The position numbers were made by a program, and so were the translations under genes. The notes beneath the pieces are model-generated. The model did not search any database, was not told where the DNA came from, and saw only the letters and a list, made by a program, of their open reading frames with translations. From Brevibacterium sp. S22 (lineage in GTDB: Bacteria; Actinomycetota; Actinomycetes; Actinomycetales; Brevibacteriaceae), in the NCBI RefSeq assembly GCF_004745485.1, contig NZ_RHFG01000009.1:62001-126000 (forward strand): 64,000 nt of DNA, given 5' to 3'. Positions 15,107 to 24,107 of this stretch are shown here, piece by piece. Every line of letters starts with the position of its first letter. Positions within the stretch are counted from its first letter, which is position 1.

Positions 15107-16592
15107 GCTCCTCCTCAGGAATGGGTTCGGCGCCGACTCTCTCGCCGGACGCAATGCCCACACGCATACGTCCGAATCGGCGACGACCGGATGGTCGGTC
15201 GTCTGCTCGTGACTCATTCAAGCACACCAGAGCCAGAACTGCGCCGAGCAGCAGAAGCCCTGCGGCGACCGAGAAGCCGAGGTCTGCCCGTCCCACGACG
15301 GCAGAGGCAGCTGCCCCGGTGCCCAGCACCCCGACCGTCAGCGATGACAGGGCGCCGACGCCGAACGTGCCGCCGATCTGATGCACGGCATTGACCAGCC
15401 CCGAGGCTGCACCGGCCTCATCGGCGCGCGCGCCGGAGACGGCCGCCCCCGTGAGTGGGCCGAAAGCCAGCCCCTGGCCGGCACCGAGGAGCAGCATGGG
15501 ACCGGCGACGGCGAGCAGATAGCTCTCGCCGACCGTCGCGAACGCCAGCCACGCCATTCCGCCGGACATGATGAGGACTCCAACGACGACCAGGGTCCGC
15601 TGTGAGACGCCGGCTCTGCCGAGGCGAGGAACGACGGATGCGAAGAGGAACTGGACCAGCGACAGCGGCAGGAACCCGAGACCCGCCTGCAGAGGAGACA
15701 TCCCCATCCCGGTCTGCATGAGCTGGGTGACGAAGAAGAAGAACGACATCACCGAGGCGACCAGCAGGAACCTCGTCGCCAGCGCCCCATTGCGCTGCAC
15801 GCTGGAGAACAGCGACAGAGGCAGCAGAGGCTGAACAGCCCGCCTCTCGAGCAGCAGGAAGATTGCGAAGAGCACGACTCCGGCAGCCAGGGAACCGTCA
15901 ACGACGGGATTGCCCCAGCCCAGCTCGGAGGCCTCGACGATGCCGAAGAGAACGAAGGCCACCCCCAGCGTCGAGGTGATAGCGCCGGGCAGATCGAGAT
16001 GTCCGGGCTGTGCCGCATCCCGACCCGGCAGGGCCCTCAGCGCAAGGATCGCCAAGTGGACGCCGACCGGCACGTTGACGAGGAATCCCACTCGCCAGGA
16101 CAGCAGGTCGGCGAAGACGCCGCCGAGCACCATTCCCGCCGCAGCTCCGATTCCCGCCACAGCACCGTAGGCCGAGGTGGCGCGAATCCGCGCCGGACCC
16201 TCTGGGAAATGCTCCGTGATGAGCGCGAGCGTCGTCGGAGCGAGGATCGCCGCACCTGCGCCCTGGAGAAGTCGTCCGCCGATGAGCCAACCGGCTGAGG
16301 GGGCGAGCCCGATGAGAAGCGACGACACCGAGAACAGGGTGAGCCCTGTCAGCAGCATGCGGCGGCGACCGAAGAGATCGCCGGTGCGTGCCGCCAGGAG
16401 CAAGAGGCCGCCGAAGACAAGAGTGTAGGAATTCTGCACCCAGCTGAGGTGGAGAGCGGTGAGTCCGAGTTCCTCGCCCATCACCGGGAGCCCGGTGACG
16501 ACGATGGAGGTGTCGAGGAGGATCATGAAGTATCCGAGTAGGACGATGGCGAGAATCATGACTCCAGGCTCCGCCTCGGCGGCCGACATCAC
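15075..16592 (-). CDS. DHA2-family (EmrB/QacA) 14-span drug efflux transporter
   Basis: The 505-residue MFS protein has about 14 hydrophobic segments. The DHA2 motifs are visible: LLDTSIVVTGLP at the end of the first span, LSWVQNSYTLVFGGLLLLAARTGDLFGRRR (motif A, about 49-78) and the antiporter motif C GRLLQGAGAAILAPT (about 106-120). It should export drugs or toxic small molecules in exchange for protons. It is divergent from an XRE/MmyB-type regulator 78 bases away, the normal arrangement for a pump and its regulator. Two adjacent Met codons leave the first residue uncertain. Confidence 0.88.
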   Translation of the reverse strand: MMSAAEAEPGVMILAIVLLGYFMILLDTSIVVTGLPVMGEELGLTALHLSWVQNSYTLVFGGLLLLAARTGDLFGRRRMLLTGLTLFSVSSLLIGLAPSAGWLIGGRLLQGAGAAILAPTTLALITEHFPEGPARIRATSAYGAVAGIGAAAGMVLGGVFADLLSWRVGFLVNVPVGVHLAILALRALPGRDAAQPGHLDLPGAITSTLGVAFVLFGIVEASELGWGNPVVDGSLAAGVVLFAIFLLLERRAVQPLLPLSLFSSVQRNGALATRFLLVASVMSFFFFVTQLMQTGMGMSPLQAGLGFLPLSLVQFLFASVVPRLGRAGVSQRTLVVVGVLIMSGGMAWLAFATVGESYLLAVAGPMLLLGAGQGLAFGPLTGAAVSGARADEAGAASGLVNAVHQIGGTFGVGALSSLTVGVLGTGAAASAVVGRADLGFSVAAGLLLLGAVLALVCLNESRADDRPSGRRRFGRMRVGIASGERVGAEPIPEEEHDRPCRSRPW

Positions 16593-16658
16593 CAGTGACT
16601 GCTCTGCCCGGTACTGCCGGTACCTGCCTGAGGCCTACTGCTCTGCGTCGGGCCGGCG

Positions 16659-16670
16659 TACCGTGAAGCC
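16659..16670 (+). promoter_or_regulatory. Leaderless-type -10 (TACCGT)
   Basis: TACCGT (16659-16664) lies exactly 6 bases before the ATG at 16671. Confidence 0.5.
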
Positions 16671-17606
16671 ATGAGCCACAATCAGGATGTCCGCGAGTTC
16701 CTCATGACTCGGCGAGCGAAGGTGAAACCGGAAGATGTCGGCCTGCCCGCCTACGGCGGCAATCGCAGGGTTCCCGGTCTGCGCAGGGAAGAGGTGGCGA
16801 TGCTCGCCGGCATGAGCGTCGACTATTACACCCGACTCGAGCGCGGCAACCTCGCAGGAGCCTCGGAACAGGTGCTCGACGCCCTGTCCGATGCCCTCAA
16901 TCTCGACGAAGCCGAACGAGCCCACCTCGGTGACCTCGCGAGAGCGGCCAACAATTCCGGCAGCAGGCGACGGGCGCGTTCCCGCCGCAAGCCCGGAGAG
17001 CATGTGCGCCCCGAAGTCCAGCGCATCCTCGACGCAATCATCGACGCCCCTGCCTTCATCCGAACCGAACGACGAGACATCCTCGCCGCGAACGAACTCG
17101 GTCGGGCACTCTACTCTCCACTGTACGAATCGAGCGTCTCGCCCTCGACGATCGGAGGCCCCGGCGAAGTCAACGTCGCCCGTTTCACCTACCTCGACGC
17201 CAGTGCCAAGGAGTTCTTTCCCGAATGGGAGAAGACGGCCAAGGACCTCGTGGCGAGCCTGCGCACGGTGGCGGGACGATACCCGGATGACAGTGTGTTC
17301 CACGCACTCATCGGCGAGCTCGTCACCCACAGCGACGACTTCGCGCGGATGTGGAGCGCTCATGAGGTGCGACAGCACAGGACCGGCTCCAAAATCGTCC
17401 ATCACCCTGTCGTCGGTGAGCTTGAGCTCGACTACGAGACGATGGAGCTGCCGGGCGACGGGGGACAGGCGCTCATCGTGTACTCGACAGCACCCGAGAC
17501 CGCCTCGGCGGAATCACTGCGACTGCTGGCCAGCTGGAACGCCGCGGAAAGGGGTACTGATGGGGACTCCCTCACCGAGGTGGCGCTGAGTAGTCTGGAG
17601 GAATGA
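16671..17606 (+). CDS. XRE-family regulator with MmyB-like ligand-binding domain
   Basis: A 311-residue regulator. The N-terminal HTH (about 5-80) has the MmyB subgroup signature LMTRRAKVKPEDVGLP...RRVPGLRREEVAMLAGMSVDYYTRLERGNL. The C-terminal domain (about 105-290) is the PAS-like MmyB domain, with RPEVQRILDAIIDAPAFI and DFARMWSAHEVRQHRTGSKIVHHPVVGELELDYETMEL. Members of this group bind fatty-acid-like ligands and often regulate a neighbouring oxidoreductase or transporter. Here it is divergent from the efflux pump and coupled by ATGA to an aldo/keto reductase; both are likely targets. Confidence 0.9.
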   Translation: MSHNQDVREFLMTRRAKVKPEDVGLPAYGGNRRVPGLRREEVAMLAGMSVDYYTRLERGNLAGASEQVLDALSDALNLDEAERAHLGDLARAANNSGSRRRARSRRKPGEHVRPEVQRILDAIIDAPAFIRTERRDILAANELGRALYSPLYESSVSPSTIGGPGEVNVARFTYLDASAKEFFPEWEKTAKDLVASLRTVAGRYPDDSVFHALIGELVTHSDDFARMWSAHEVRQHRTGSKIVHHPVVGELELDYETMELPGDGGQALIVYSTAPETASAESLRLLASWNAAERGTDGDSLTEVALSSLEE

Positions 17607-18505
17607 ACTCACAGAACAAGCCTACGGTTCCGACATTGACCCTGGGCAACGATGTCACAATGCCTGCACTCGGCTACGGCGTCTTCCAGACCCCGCCCGA
17701 GGAGACCTCCGTCGCGGTGACCACGGCACTTGAGACCGGCTACCGCCACATCGACACCGCCTCGGCGTACATGAACGAACGCGGAGTCGGCGATGCCCTG
17801 TCCAAGAGCGAAGTGGCGCGCGACGAAGTGTTCATTGAGTCGAAGGTGTGGATCAGTGACTACGGCTATGACGAGACCCTCCACGCCTTCGAGAAGTCCT
17901 CGGCCAAGCTCGGACTCGACACGATCGATCTCTACATCCTCCACCAGGCGCTGCCCGGCGAGTTCGACAGGACTGCCGAAGCCTACCGTGCCCTCGAGAC
18001 GCTGCTGGCAGACGGCCGCGTCCGCGCCATCGGGGTGAGCAACTTCATGAGCGAGCATCTCGACCGCCTCTCCGTGACCGCCTCGGTGACCCCTACCGTC
18101 AACCAGATCGAGGTCCACCCCTACTTCCAGCAGCGTGAGGTGCAGGCGAAGAACGCCGAGCTCGGCATCCTCTCACAGGCATGGTCACCCATCGGCGGCA
18201 TCACCTTCTACCGCGACGGGCAGCACACGAGCACGCTGAAGGACCCGGTCATCACCGACATTGCGGCGGCGCACGAGAAGACGCCCGCGCAGGTGATGCT
18301 TCGGTGGCATGTGCAGGAGGGGCGCCAGGTCATCCCGAAGTCGGTGACCCCGTCACGGATCAGCGAGAACTTCGATGTCTTCGACTTCGAACTCACCCCA
18401 TCCGAACTCGCCGCGATCGATGCCCTTGACACCGGAGCCCGCGGCGGCCCTGAACCCGAGGACGTCACCTTGGAGACCTTCGGACGCGAGATCCCCGAAG
18501 CATAG
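17603..18505 (+). CDS. Aldo/keto reductase
   Basis: The 300-residue TIM-barrel oxidoreductase contains the AKR tetrad region: D and Y in GYRHIDTASAYMNERGVGDAL (about 48-68), Lys in FIESKVWISDYGYD (about 80) and His in DLYILHQALPGEF (about 114). It also has IGVSNFMSEHLDRL (about 140-155) and the cofactor loop VIPKSVTPSRISEN (about 245). It should reduce aldehydes or ketones with NADPH. It is translationally coupled to the XRE regulator, so it is probably induced together with the efflux pump. Confidence 0.9.
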   Translation: MNSQNKPTVPTLTLGNDVTMPALGYGVFQTPPEETSVAVTTALETGYRHIDTASAYMNERGVGDALSKSEVARDEVFIESKVWISDYGYDETLHAFEKSSAKLGLDTIDLYILHQALPGEFDRTAEAYRALETLLADGRVRAIGVSNFMSEHLDRLSVTASVTPTVNQIEVHPYFQQREVQAKNAELGILSQAWSPIGGITFYRDGQHTSTLKDPVITDIAAAHEKTPAQVMLRWHVQEGRQVIPKSVTPSRISENFDVFDFELTPSELAAIDALDTGARGGPEPEDVTLETFGREIPEA

Positions 18506-18518
18506 ACGCCGGGCGAAC

Positions 18519-19187
18519 TCAGAACCCGCTCGAGGTGAGCCATTCGCGTACTGCGGGGGCCGCCTCGGCGGATTCCTCTCCCTGAATCGCCAGGCCCTCT
18601 CCGACCGTCGTGCCGGGGAGGGCCTGCGCGTAGTCGTCATCGACACCGGAGAGGCCGCTGACCGCATAGGTGACGAAGGGGTAGAGACTGAGACCGGTCA
18701 GGTCGACGGACTCGATGAAGGTGCGCATGATCATCGGTGCCTGCGATCCCCACACCGGGCTGCCGAGGATGAGCGTGTCATAGTCGGCGAGATCGGGCAG
18801 TTCGCCGGCGATCTGCGGACGGGCGTCGGCTTCCGCTTCTCGGGAGTTGCGCGCGACCGTCGGGTCGTACTCCTCTGGATAGGGGTCGGCGGCGTGGATC
18901 CGGTGGGTCTCGCAGCTGAGTTCGTCCTCGATGAAGCCGGCGACGCGTTCGGTGTGCCCGATGTCGATCCACTCCCGGTCTCCATAGGAGTAGTTCTCTC
19001 CCGGTCGGGAGAAGTAGACGAGGAGTGTGCGCGAGCTTCTGCGACCGCCCCCGCCCGAAGCTGCGGGCTTCGAGCTCGTGGTCGCGGGAGTTGATTCGGG
19101 GGCGCAGGCACTGAGCACAGCGCCCGCACCGAGCAGTGAGCCCGCTCTGATGAGGGTCCGACGCCCCAGAGCTCCCTGCGCGCTCAC
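18519..19187 (-). CDS. Exported flavodoxin-like protein (predicted Tat lipoprotein)
   Basis: The 222-residue protein begins with a twin-arginine stretch (GRRTLIRAGSLLGAGAVLSAC), where the final Cys (about 27) fits a lipobox. A low-complexity linker (about 30-47) follows, then a flavodoxin domain with the FMN phosphate loop TLLVYFSRPGENYS (about 51-64), DTLILGSPVWGSQAPMIMRTFI and TYAVSGLSG. Flavodoxin domains are normally cytoplasmic; Tat export with bound FMN and lipid anchoring is unusual. The GTG at 19187 overlaps the stop of the upstream gene (GTGA). A longer start at 19235 would lie inside that gene and hide the signal peptide. Confidence 0.8.
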   Translation of the reverse strand: MSAQGALGRRTLIRAGSLLGAGAVLSACAPESTPATTSSKPAASGGGGRRSSRTLLVYFSRPGENYSYGDREWIDIGHTERVAGFIEDELSCETHRIHAADPYPEEYDPTVARNSREAEADARPQIAGELPDLADYDTLILGSPVWGSQAPMIMRTFIESVDLTGLSLYPFVTYAVSGLSGVDDDYAQALPGTTVGEGLAIQGEESAEAAPAVREWLTSSGF

Positions 19188-19498
19188 AGCCGCACCAGGG
19201 CCTTGATCGCGCGACGTTCGTCCATTGCCGCACACCCTTCGCCGATCTCGTCAAGAGAGACCTCGAGGTCGAAGACCTTTCCCGGGTCGATGACATCGTT
19301 CATGATGAGGTCACCGACACTGGCGCCGGTCACCTCGGTACCGATCTCCTCGACGATGCCACGGTAGGGCCACAGGCCGGAGCCGCAGACGCAGGCGGTC
19401 GTCAGTCGGATGACGGCATCGGTGAGGTTGATGATCGTGGGTTCGGGGTGGTCCTCGACGCGGAAGTCGCCGGGTCCGTAGATCAGTGCAGCCCGCAT
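19184..19498 (-). pseudogene. Internally deleted zinc-dependent alcohol dehydrogenase
   Basis: The 104-residue reading frame joins pieces of a medium-chain alcohol dehydrogenase that is normally about 340 residues. The N-terminus (MRAALIYGPGDFRVEDHPEPTI...TTACVCGSGLWPYRG) is normal, but the catalytic-zinc segment after it is missing. A stretch from the GHE region (GIVEEIGTEVTGASVGD) follows, then a jump to the extreme C-terminus (DPGKVFDLEVSLDEIGEGCAAMDERRAIKALVRL). The whole Rossmann domain is absent and CGSD is altered to CGSG, so it cannot be an active dehydrogenase. The frame is preserved and a good AAGGAG precedes the ATG, so it may still be translated and coupled to the flavodoxin gene. 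Confidence 0.75.
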
Positions 19499-19624
19499 GG
19501 GCATATCTCCTTGCCGATAGGCAGCTGTGTATTCCTCCATCACAGCGCATCTGCCGAGGGGGAGCCAGGGACGTTCGAACAGGGTGATGCCAGTACCCCT
19601 CTGGCCCGTGTCCGTGCCGGCGCG

Positions 19625-19636
19625 TACTGTCTGAGT
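19625..19636 (+). promoter_or_regulatory. Leaderless-type -10 (TACTGT)
   Basis: TACTGT (19625-19630) is followed by 6 bases and the ATG at 19637, and supports that start. Confidence 0.5.
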
Positions 19637-19900
19637 ATGTGCAGGAACATCAGGACACTCCATAACTTCGAACCGGCGGCTACCTCGGAGGAGGTCCAGG
19701 CTGCGGCGTTGCAGTATGTGCGCAAGATCGCCGGTACGACGAAGCCCTCCCAGGCCAATACTGAAGCCTTCGACGAGGCTGTCGAGCAGATCGCCCACAT
19801 CACCCAGCATCTCCTCGATGCGCTGGTGACGAATGCGCCGCCGAAGAATCGCGAAGTCGAAGCCGAGAAGCGCCGAGCCAGATTTGAGGCCCGCGCATGA
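19637..19900 (+). CDS. DUF2277 family protein
   Basis: An 87-residue protein beginning MCRNIRTLHNFEP, the invariant start of DUF2277. AALQYVRKIAGTTKPSQAN and the helix HITQHLLDALV follow, and it ends in a basic tail. The family is widespread in actinobacteria and its function is unknown. It overlaps the next gene by ATGA. ORF readings starting at 19448 extend upstream through a promoter and were not used. Confidence 0.88.
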   Translation: MCRNIRTLHNFEPAATSEEVQAAALQYVRKIAGTTKPSQANTEAFDEAVEQIAHITQHLLDALVTNAPPKNREVEAEKRRARFEARA

Positions 19901-20283
19901 CCGTCATCGGCCTCGTGCTCGCCGGCCTCGCCGCGGCCCTGCATGTCTTCATCTTCTACATGGAATCCATCGCTTGGACGAGTCCGCGCGCTCGCGCGAC
20001 CTTCGGCACCACCCCCGAAGAGGCCGAGGCGACGAAATCCCTGGCCTTTAACCAAGGCTTCTACAATCTCTTCCTCGCCGTGGCAGTGATCATTGGAATC
20101 CTCTGCGTCTCCGGCGGAGCCGCCGAGATCGGCTATACCCTCGTCCTCGCCGGAGTCGGATCGATGCTCGCGGCCGCCTTCGTCCTGCTGTTCTCGAACG
20201 CCGATCTCGTCGCCTCGGCGATCAAGCAGGGCATCTTCCCCTTCCTCGCGGTCGTGATGCTCGTCCTGGGACTCACCGTGTGA
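19897..20283 (+). CDS. DUF1304 family membrane protein
   Basis: A 128-residue protein with four hydrophobic segments. It has the DUF1304 pattern: LHVFIFYMESIAWTSPRARATFGT (about 15-38), then NQGFYNLFLAVAVIIGI (about 52-68) and a final hydrophobic C-terminus. Its function is unknown. It is translationally coupled to the DUF2277 gene. Confidence 0.88.
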   Translation: MTVIGLVLAGLAAALHVFIFYMESIAWTSPRARATFGTTPEEAEATKSLAFNQGFYNLFLAVAVIIGILCVSGGAAEIGYTLVLAGVGSMLAAAFVLLFSNADLVASAIKQGIFPFLAVVMLVLGLTV

Positions 20284-20303
20284 TCGATGGGGTGGGTGAG
20301 CGC

Positions 20304-21077
20304 TCAGCCCGCGGAGACCTTGTCCTTGCCCGCCAGGTCCTGCGTGATCCTCGCCGAGGCGGTCCTCAGGGCCCGCATGATCGCGGGCACCCCTTTGCGG
20401 TGCTCCGAATCGATGACGACGCCGAGCCCGGCGATCGCCGCGCCGCCTGCGTCGAAGACCGGAACCGTGATGCCGGTGGTGCCCTCGTCGATGTGACCGG
20501 AGAGCTCGGCGAAATGGTGGGACCGGATCGTCGAGAACATCTTTCTCAGCTCTGCGGAATCCGTCGTCGTCTTCTCCGTGATCGCCGCCAACGGCCCGCG
20601 CAGATACGCCTCGCGCACATGCTTCGGCGCATAGGCCAACAGCACCAGCCCGCACGAGGAAGCATGAGCCGGCAGACGCCCGGCCGTCTTCGACCGGTGG
20701 ATGACAGCATTCGGTGCCGACATCCGTTCGATGATGAGCACCTCGCGTTCCCGCAGGATACCCAGCTGGGTGTTCTCGCCGACGAATTCGTGCACGGCCA
20801 TCATGTGCGGGCGGGCCACCGAGGCCAGATCGACGGCATCCGAGGCGCGATTCGACAGCTCCCACATTCCGACTCCGATCCGGATGCGGCCATTGGGGTC
20901 ACGCTGCAGCAGATCATGACGCATCATCTCCCCGATGAGGCGGTAGGCCGTCGACTTCGGCAGCTCTGCACGCTCGGCGATCTCTTCGGTGCTCAGGCTC
21001 TGGTGATCAGGGTCGAAGGACGCGAGCACGCGCACGAGCCGATCGATCATCGAGTCACCGGAGGGAGAGTTCGCCAT
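20304..21077 (-). CDS. IclR-family transcriptional regulator
   Basis: A 257-residue regulator. The N-terminal winged helix (about 10-70) includes MIDRLVRVLASFDPDHQSLSTEEIAERAELPKSTAYRLIGEM. The C-terminal effector domain (about 75-250) has the typical RPHMMAVHEFVGENTQLGILREREVLIIER and LPAHASSCGLVLLAYAP. It faces the aldehyde dehydrogenase-transporter-PrpF cluster across about 220 bases, and IclR proteins commonly control such aromatic-acid genes. I chose the ATG at 21077, which has TAGAAT 7 bases upstream; a GTG at 21101 would place that hexamer inside the gene. Confidence 0.9.
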   Translation of the reverse strand: MANSPSGDSMIDRLVRVLASFDPDHQSLSTEEIAERAELPKSTAYRLIGEMMRHDLLQRDPNGRIRIGVGMWELSNRASDAVDLASVARPHMMAVHEFVGENTQLGILREREVLIIERMSAPNAVIHRSKTAGRLPAHASSCGLVLLAYAPKHVREAYLRGPLAAITEKTTTDSAELRKMFSTIRSHHFAELSGHIDEGTTGITVPVFDAGGAAIAGLGVVIDSEHRKGVPAIMRALRTASARITQDLAGKDKVSAG

Positions 21078-21300
21078 GCCCCGAATTCTAGCGGCCCTCA
21101 CGGTGAATTCTCAATGAATGGGATAATTATGGATTCGGGTGGTGGGGATCACTACTCTGACGAGAGGTGCACCACAGTCCTTCGTCGATTGTGCTCGCAG
21201 ACCAATTCGTCTCACGGAGCTGTACGTCGTTGCCGACACGCAGGCTCCACCGAAATCGCCACAGACATGACCCGCCACGAAGAAGAAGTGAGGACAGACA

Positions 21301-22758
21301 ATGACTGATTTCCTGGGAACCGATTGGCACGAGAAGATCTTCACCGGCACCTGGACGGAAGGCTCCGGAGAGACCTACGACGTCATCGAACCCGCGACAG
21401 GGGAGACGCTGGGCCGCCTCGGTGGCGCCAGCGCCGACGACGTGAACTCAGCAGCGACCCGTGCCGCGGCCGCACAGAAGGAATGGGCACGCACGACCCC
21501 CGCCGAGCGTGCCGCGGTGCTGCGCCGCGCCGGCGCCCTGTGGGCCGAACACGCAGACGAACTCTCCGACTGGATCGTCCGCGAGGCCGGTTCCATTCCG
21601 GCTAAGGCGGCCCTTGAGATCAGCTCCGCCGAGCAGATCTGCTATGAATCCTCCGCACTGCCCAGCCACCCGAAGGGGCAGGTGCTGACCTCGAACGAAC
21701 CGCGCTGGTCCTTCGCCCGCCGAGTTCCGGCCGGAGTCGTGTCCGTCATTGCCCCGTTCAACTTCCCGCTCATCCTCGGCATCCGGTCGGTCGCCCCCGC
21801 GCTGGCGCTGGGCAACGCGGTCCTGCTCAAACCCGACCCGCGCACCGGCGTATGCGCGGGCGTATCGATTGCGAAGATCTTCGCCGAGGCAGGACTGCCC
21901 GAAGGACTGCTCCAGGTCCTGCCCGGCGGGCTCGACGCAGGTGAGGCCGTCGTCGCCGCACCCGAAGTCTCCGTCATCTCCTTCACCGGATCCACCGCGG
22001 CCGGACGCAAGGTCGGCGAAGCCGCCGGCCGCCTCCTCAAGCGCTGCCACCTCGAACTCGGTGGAAACAACGCGCTCGTCGTCCTGCCTGGCACCGAGGT
22101 CGGTCCGGCCACCTCGGCGGGGGCCTTCGGATCGTGGATGCACCAGGGCCAGATCTGCATGACCACCGGACGCCACCTCGTCCATGAATCCATCTATGAC
22201 GACTACGTCGAGCAGCTGGCCGAACGAGCCCGCAATCTGCCGGTGGGCAACCCCGCCACCGAGGAGGTCGCGATCGGGCCGATCATCGACGACAAACAGC
22301 GCACCCACGTCCGCGACATCCTCGACAAAGCCACCGCCGACGGTGCGACGCTCGTCGCCGGGGGACCCGGCGAAGGCGCCTTCGTTCCACCCACGGTGCT
22401 CACGGACCTCAGCCCTTCGAACCCCGCCTGGGCGCAGGAGATCTTCGGACCCGTCGCCCCGGTAGCCCGATTCTCGACCCTCGAAGAAGCCGCCGAGATG
22501 GTCAACGCCAGCGAATACGGCCTGTCCTTGGGCATCCTCGGCGATGTGGGCATGGCCATGGACCTGGCCGACCTCGTCGACACCGGCAAGGTCCACATCA
22601 ACGAACAGACCGTCTCCGATGAAGCCAACGTCCCCTTCGGCGGGATGAAGGACTCCGGCAACGGATCCCGGTTCGGCGGGGCCGAGGCGAATATCGAGGC
22701 CTTCACCGAAACCCAATGGGTGACCATGCGCTCATCCATCGCGCCCTACCCATTCTGA
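21301..22758 (+). CDS. Aldehyde dehydrogenase, aromatic-aldehyde (benzaldehyde/vanillin) type
   Basis: The 485-residue protein has all ALDH landmarks: APFNFPL (about 157), the NAD-binding FTGSTAAGRKVG (about 228), the general-base Glu in LELGGNN (about 252) and the nucleophile Cys in HQGQICMTTGR (about 286). It ends with VPFGGMKDSGNGSRFGG. The overall pattern is closest to bacterial benzaldehyde or vanillin dehydrogenases, which fits the aromatic-acid transporter downstream. The exact aldehyde is unknown. GTGAGGACAG lies upstream of the ATG. It is the first gene of a cluster divergent from the IclR gene. Confidence 0.85.
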   Translation: MTDFLGTDWHEKIFTGTWTEGSGETYDVIEPATGETLGRLGGASADDVNSAATRAAAAQKEWARTTPAERAAVLRRAGALWAEHADELSDWIVREAGSIPAKAALEISSAEQICYESSALPSHPKGQVLTSNEPRWSFARRVPAGVVSVIAPFNFPLILGIRSVAPALALGNAVLLKPDPRTGVCAGVSIAKIFAEAGLPEGLLQVLPGGLDAGEAVVAAPEVSVISFTGSTAAGRKVGEAAGRLLKRCHLELGGNNALVVLPGTEVGPATSAGAFGSWMHQGQICMTTGRHLVHESIYDDYVEQLAERARNLPVGNPATEEVAIGPIIDDKQRTHVRDILDKATADGATLVAGGPGEGAFVPPTVLTDLSPSNPAWAQEIFGPVAPVARFSTLEEAAEMVNASEYGLSLGILGDVGMAMDLADLVDTGKVHINEQTVSDEANVPFGGMKDSGNGSRFGGAEANIEAFTETQWVTMRSSIAPYPF

Positions 22759-22786
22759 TCCGCACCACAACACCCCGGAGACACCG

Positions 22787-24079
22787 ATGTCCGCACCCAC
22801 TCCATCCGCATCCTTGACCCGCGTCACCCCTGCCGGACGCTGGCCGGCCGTCCTGTGCTGGCTGGCGGTCGCCCTGGAAGGCTTCGACCTCGTCGTCCTC
22901 GGCGCGGTCATACCCGAGCTGCTGGCTACCGAAGCCCTCGGATTCACCCCCGAGGCGGCTACGCTGGTGGCCACACTCAGCCTCGTCGGCGTCGGCCTGG
23001 GTGCGGTGTCCGTCGGCCCCGTCGTCGACCGGATCGGGCGGCGGTGGGCGATCATCGGATGCGTCATCGGCTTCAGCGTCTTCACCCTGCTCGTCGCCTT
23101 CGCCCCGAACGTCGCACTGTTCACCACCTACCGGTTCATCGCCGGACTGTTCCTCGGCGCTGTGATGCCCAGCGCACTCGCCTACATCAGCGAATACAAC
23201 AAGTCCGGCAAGACCGGAAAGGCCACGACCCTGACGATGACCGGCTACCACGCCGGCGCCGTCGCGATCTCCCTGCTCGCCGTCGCCTACTCACACAACT
23301 GGCACCTGCTCTTCCTCGCCGGCGGCCTCGCAGGGCTGGCCATGGTTCCCCTCCTGATCTGGAAGCTGCCCGAATCCGAGGTCTTCCTCATCGCTCAGGA
23401 ACTCAAACGCAATCCCGGAGCCGCCTCGGCGAAGGAAGCCGGAGCAGCCGATCCGACCGGTGCCGTCGACGCACAGGCGAAGACGGGAATGGCCGGACTC
23501 TTCGCAGGCAAGCTGGCGCTGGTGACCATCGGCGTGTGGGCGGCGAGCTTCATGGGACTCCTGTTGGTGTACGGACTCAACACCTGGCTGCCGAAGATCA
23601 TGGCCGACGCCGGCTATGAGGTCTCGGACTCGCTCGTCATGCTCTTCGTCATGAACATCGGCGCCGTCGTCGGACTCGTCCTGGCCGGATGGCTGGCCGA
23701 TAAGCACGGGACGAAGAAGATCGTGCTCATGTGGTTCATCCTCGCCGCGATCTTCCTCGCCGCACTGTCCATTCCGATGACCAGCCAGGTGCTGCTCAAC
23801 ATCGCCGTGTTCATCACCGGAGTCTTCGTCTTCTCCGCCCAGGTGCTCGTCTACGCCTTCGTCTCGGCCGTCTATCCGCCGCAGGCCAGAGGAACAGCTC
23901 TGGGCATGGCCTCGGGGATCGGGCGGATAGGCGCCATCGTCGGACCCTTCATCACCGGTGCCCTGGTCACCGCCGGCATCGCCTATCCGTGGGGCTTCTA
24001 CCTCTTCGCACTCGTTGCGGTCCTCGGGTTCGCCTCCATGGTCATCGTGCCGAAGTCGGTGGATGCAGTCGGGCGGTGA
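22787..24079 (+). CDS. MFS transporter, aromatic acid:H+ symporter (AAHS) family
   Basis: A 430-residue, 12-span transporter. AAHS features are the first-span motif LEGFDLVVLGAVIPELL (about 26-42), the motif-A loop GPVVDRIGRRW (about 78-88) and FLGAVMPSALAYISEY (about 122-137). The second-half motif A is AGWLADKHGTKK. A charged central loop (about 205-240) is normal. Members import benzoate, 4-hydroxybenzoate, protocatechuate or gallate. It lies 28 bases after the aldehyde dehydrogenase. Confidence 0.88.
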   Translation: MSAPTPSASLTRVTPAGRWPAVLCWLAVALEGFDLVVLGAVIPELLATEALGFTPEAATLVATLSLVGVGLGAVSVGPVVDRIGRRWAIIGCVIGFSVFTLLVAFAPNVALFTTYRFIAGLFLGAVMPSALAYISEYNKSGKTGKATTLTMTGYHAGAVAISLLAVAYSHNWHLLFLAGGLAGLAMVPLLIWKLPESEVFLIAQELKRNPGAASAKEAGAADPTGAVDAQAKTGMAGLFAGKLALVTIGVWAASFMGLLLVYGLNTWLPKIMADAGYEVSDSLVMLFVMNIGAVVGLVLAGWLADKHGTKKIVLMWFILAAIFLAALSIPMTSQVLLNIAVFITGVFVFSAQVLVYAFVSAVYPPQARGTALGMASGIGRIGAIVGPFITGALVTAGIAYPWGFYLFALVAVLGFASMVIVPKSVDAVGR

Positions 24080-24095
24080 CGTCAGTGCCGTCGGC

Positions 24096-24107
24096 TAGTC
24101 TGGCTCC
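24096..24107 (+). promoter_or_regulatory. Leaderless-type -10 (TAGTCT)
   Basis: TAGTCT (24096-24101) is 6 bases before the ATG at 24108, so this gene may have its own promoter inside the cluster. Confidence 0.45.
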
